This document shows positions 4,413 through 6,061 of a stretch of 6,061 nucleotides of DNA, in pieces; the first letter of the stretch is position 1, and each line of letters starts with the position of its first letter. The position numbers and the translations under genes are program-made. The stretch spans positions 1 to 6,061 of the forward strand of contig JASJBQ010000286.1 of the NCBI GenBank assembly GCA_030066455.1. The letters run 5' to 3'. The DNA comes from Desulfobacterales bacterium. Lineage in GTDB: Bacteria; Desulfobacterota; Desulfobacteria; Desulfobacterales; UBA5852. Below the pieces are notes generated by a model that did no database searches, was not told the DNA's origin, and saw only the letters and a program-made list of their open reading frames with translations.

Positions 4413-5870
4413 ATGGATAAGACCGATAATGGGTTTGAGTTCCGTAAAGCCCTCAGTGTCGAAGCCCTGACGCTGGCTTTTCGGGCTCAGTCGCTTCTGC
4501 TCGACAAATATGTCGCCACGGTCAATAATCCCTACGATCGCGGTGTCAGCCGTGTGATTTTGAGCGAATCCGCCGAGATTTTCCGCAAACTCACCGGGGC
4601 CGAGCTATGCAGCCTGATTCTTTTCGATTCGGACGGCCAGATGGACGAGAGCATCCTCTCACGGGGTGAAATCGCCGCCGATCAGACTAGAGAGATCGTT
4701 GCGCAGGTATTACAGGAAGGCCTTGCAGGCTGGGTTGTTACCCATCAAGTCGTGGGCCTGGTCGAAAACTCGGCCAGGGATGATCGCTGGATTGATCTTC
4801 CGGACCAACCCTACGAAGCCGGGAGCGCCATCTGCCTTCCGATCATCAGCGCGGAGCAGGTTCTGGGTGTCCTGACGCTGACCCATTCACAGCCGGCCTA
4901 CTTCAACCAGGAAATGGTGGACGTTATGAATCTGGCCGTCAACCAGATTGCGCTCATCATTGAGAACGTCAACCTGTTCAATCATCTCAGCGATTCGTTT
5001 GCCAAACTCGGTGAAACGCAGCAATCGTGCCAGGCCTATTCCCGCCAGCTCGACCGGGAGCTTGAGAAATGCCGTCGCATCCAGATGGATTTCCTGCCGG
5101 CGGAGCTGCCGCAGCTGCCCGGATGGGACATTCAGGATTTCTTTTTCCCGGCCAATCGCGCTTCCGGTGACTTCTACGATGCTTTTTCCCTGCCAGGCGG
5201 CTACGTCGGCTTCGTTGTGGCCGACGTGTGCGACAAAGGGGTCGGTGCCGCCCTTTTCATGGGCCTGTTCCGAAGCCTTTTGCGGATTTTCTCCGGCCAG
5301 GCCCGGCTCGGCCGGTTGCGCGTCGACGCCAAGACGCAAACCGTCGGCGGCGAAGAACGCCTCCCGGACAACCGCCGCTGGAGTCAGCTGGAAGCCATCC
5401 GCGCCGTCGCCCTGACCAACGACTATATTGCGCGGGAGCATGGCGAAATGTGCATGTTCGCCACGCTTTTCTTTGGCGTCCTGGATGCAGCGACCGGAAG
5501 GCTGGTCTATATCAACGGGGGGCACGAGCCCGTCTTCGTCATCGACGCCCAGGGCATCCAGAAGCGACTGCGTCCCACCGGACCGGCGGTGGGGGTCTTT
5601 CCGCAGACCACCTTTGGGTACCGGCAGATTGAACTCCATCCCGGAGAAACCATTTTCGGGTTTACGGACGGCGTCCTCGACGCACGATCGACCGAGGGCA
5701 AGCGTTTTGGCAGAAAACGCCTGGTGGATCTCCTGTCACAACCCGCGGCTGACGCCGCCGAACTGATGGAAAGAATCGGTACGACGCTCTTCGCCCATAT
5801 CGGCATGGCTCCCCAGGAAGACGATATCACGATGCTGGCCATCCAGCGCCGCAAAAATGTACCGGATTGA
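4413..5870 (+). CDS. GAF-domain PP2C serine phosphatase (SpoIIE/RsbU-type)
   Basis: A 485-residue cytoplasmic protein with no membrane segment. The N-terminal helix region (1-42) leads to a GAF sensor (about 43-186), then a coiled-coil-like linker (about 190-224) with the usual RRIQMDFLPAELP entry (221-233), then the SpoIIE-type PP2C domain (about 235-480). Metal-binding motifs are ASGDFYD (250-256, D253), VADVCDKGVGAALFM (269-283), GGHEP (369-373), FTDGVLDA (417-424, D419) and EDDITML (469-475). All key acidic residues are present, so the enzyme looks active. A hydrophilic insert (about 294-328) separates the central helices, as in other proteins of this family as I recall them. Its role by family is to dephosphorylate the STAS serine in response to a GAF ligand; the STAS protein at 2226-2582 is the obvious substrate. 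The gene lies 61 bases after the HD gene and is probably co-transcribed. No clear terminator follows. Confidence 0.94.
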   Translation: MDKTDNGFEFRKALSVEALTLAFRAQSLLLDKYVATVNNPYDRGVSRVILSESAEIFRKLTGAELCSLILFDSDGQMDESILSRGEIAADQTREIVAQVLQEGLAGWVVTHQVVGLVENSARDDRWIDLPDQPYEAGSAICLPIISAEQVLGVLTLTHSQPAYFNQEMVDVMNLAVNQIALIIENVNLFNHLSDSFAKLGETQQSCQAYSRQLDRELEKCRRIQMDFLPAELPQLPGWDIQDFFFPANRASGDFYDAFSLPGGYVGFVVADVCDKGVGAALFMGLFRSLLRIFSGQARLGRLRVDAKTQTVGGEERLPDNRRWSQLEAIRAVALTNDYIAREHGEMCMFATLFFGVLDAATGRLVYINGGHEPVFVIDAQGIQKRLRPTGPAVGVFPQTTFGYRQIELHPGETIFGFTDGVLDARSTEGKRFGRKRLVDLLSQPAADAAELMERIGTTLFAHIGMAPQEDDITMLAIQRRKNVPD

Positions 5871-5923
5871 TGGGCAGAAAAGCAAGCGGCGCCCACATCC
5901 TAGCGTAACGGCGCATCTCCCCA

Positions 5924-6061
5924 TTAGAAGAATTGCCGCGCCCCCATGAACCTTTGACGAAAATAGCGGTTGTCCAATGAGGCCCGGCGGATCGTCTTGC
6001 CGCGGCCGGGGGCATGGATGAAATCCCCCCCGCCGGTGTAGATGCCCACGTGCGACACCCG
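5924..6061 (-). CDS. NlpC/P60-family peptidoglycan peptidase, C-terminal fragment
   Basis: The 45 codons at the window edge end in TAA at 5926-5924. They encode SHVGIYTGGGDFIHAP, a strong match to the second half of the NlpC/P60 (C40) fold, then a basic stretch with LDNRYFRQRFMGARQFF at the end. The His in SHVGIY is the catalytic base and the His in FIHAP the third catalytic residue. The nucleophilic Cys lies in the missing upstream part. Such enzymes cut the stem peptide of peptidoglycan and are usually exported, often as lipoproteins; the signal would be beyond the window. The gene converges with the phosphatase gene, 53 bases apart, and is probably functionally separate from the signalling cluster. 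In the gap TGGGC (5871-5875) and GCCCA (5891-5895) could pair, but no T run follows. Confidence 0.85.
   Translation of the reverse strand, partial: RVSHVGIYTGGGDFIHAPGRGKTIRRASLDNRYFRQRFMGARQFF

Overview
The window is GC-rich, tightly packed bacterial DNA, except for one strongly AT-rich island at about 3155-3240. It holds six complete genes around a divergent promoter region, plus two partial genes at the edges. Gene style and family membership (GAF-SpoIIE phosphatases, GAF-cyclases with a coiled-coil linker, lone STAS and HATPase switch proteins) suggest an environmental Gram-negative of the Desulfobacterota/deltaproteobacterial type. That assignment is an inference from family flavour; no ribosomal or taxonomic marker is present.

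Layout: 1-60 may be the first codons of a minus-strand gene leaving the window. 61-332 has no convincing gene and ends in a GGGGACAGACAC motif that may be a transposon relic. Four minus-strand genes run from 3150 down to 333 in the order RsbW/SpoIIAB-like anti-sigma kinase (2704-3150), STAS anti-sigma antagonist (2226-2582), stand-alone cyclic-nucleotide-binding-fold protein (1643-2110) and GAF plus class III nucleotidyl cyclase (333-1646). The last two overlap by 4 bases (ATGA). Two plus-strand genes follow across the divergent region 3151-3430: an HD-domain protein whose metal and acid residues are spaced as in class I cyclic nucleotide phosphodiesterases (3431-4351), and a GAF plus SpoIIE-type PP2C phosphatase (4413-5870). 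A convergent minus-strand fragment at 5924-6061 is the C-terminus of an NlpC/P60 peptidase and is probably unrelated.

How the genes may work together: the kinase, STAS protein and PP2C phosphatase form a complete partner-switching set, in which the kinase phosphorylates the STAS serine and the phosphatase, sensing through its GAF domain, removes the phosphate. Beside it sits a cyclic-nucleotide set: a cyclase that makes the messenger, an HD protein that may hydrolyse it and a small receptor-fold protein that may read it. The two modules share the same two divergent transcription units. No sigma factor or other output target lies in the window, so the output is unknown. The most notable points are this pairing of modules, an atypical substrate-specifying pair (Glu/Thr) in the cyclase, a degenerate binding cassette in the receptor protein, and an AT-rich 29-base palindrome lying over the likely promoter of the kinase operon.
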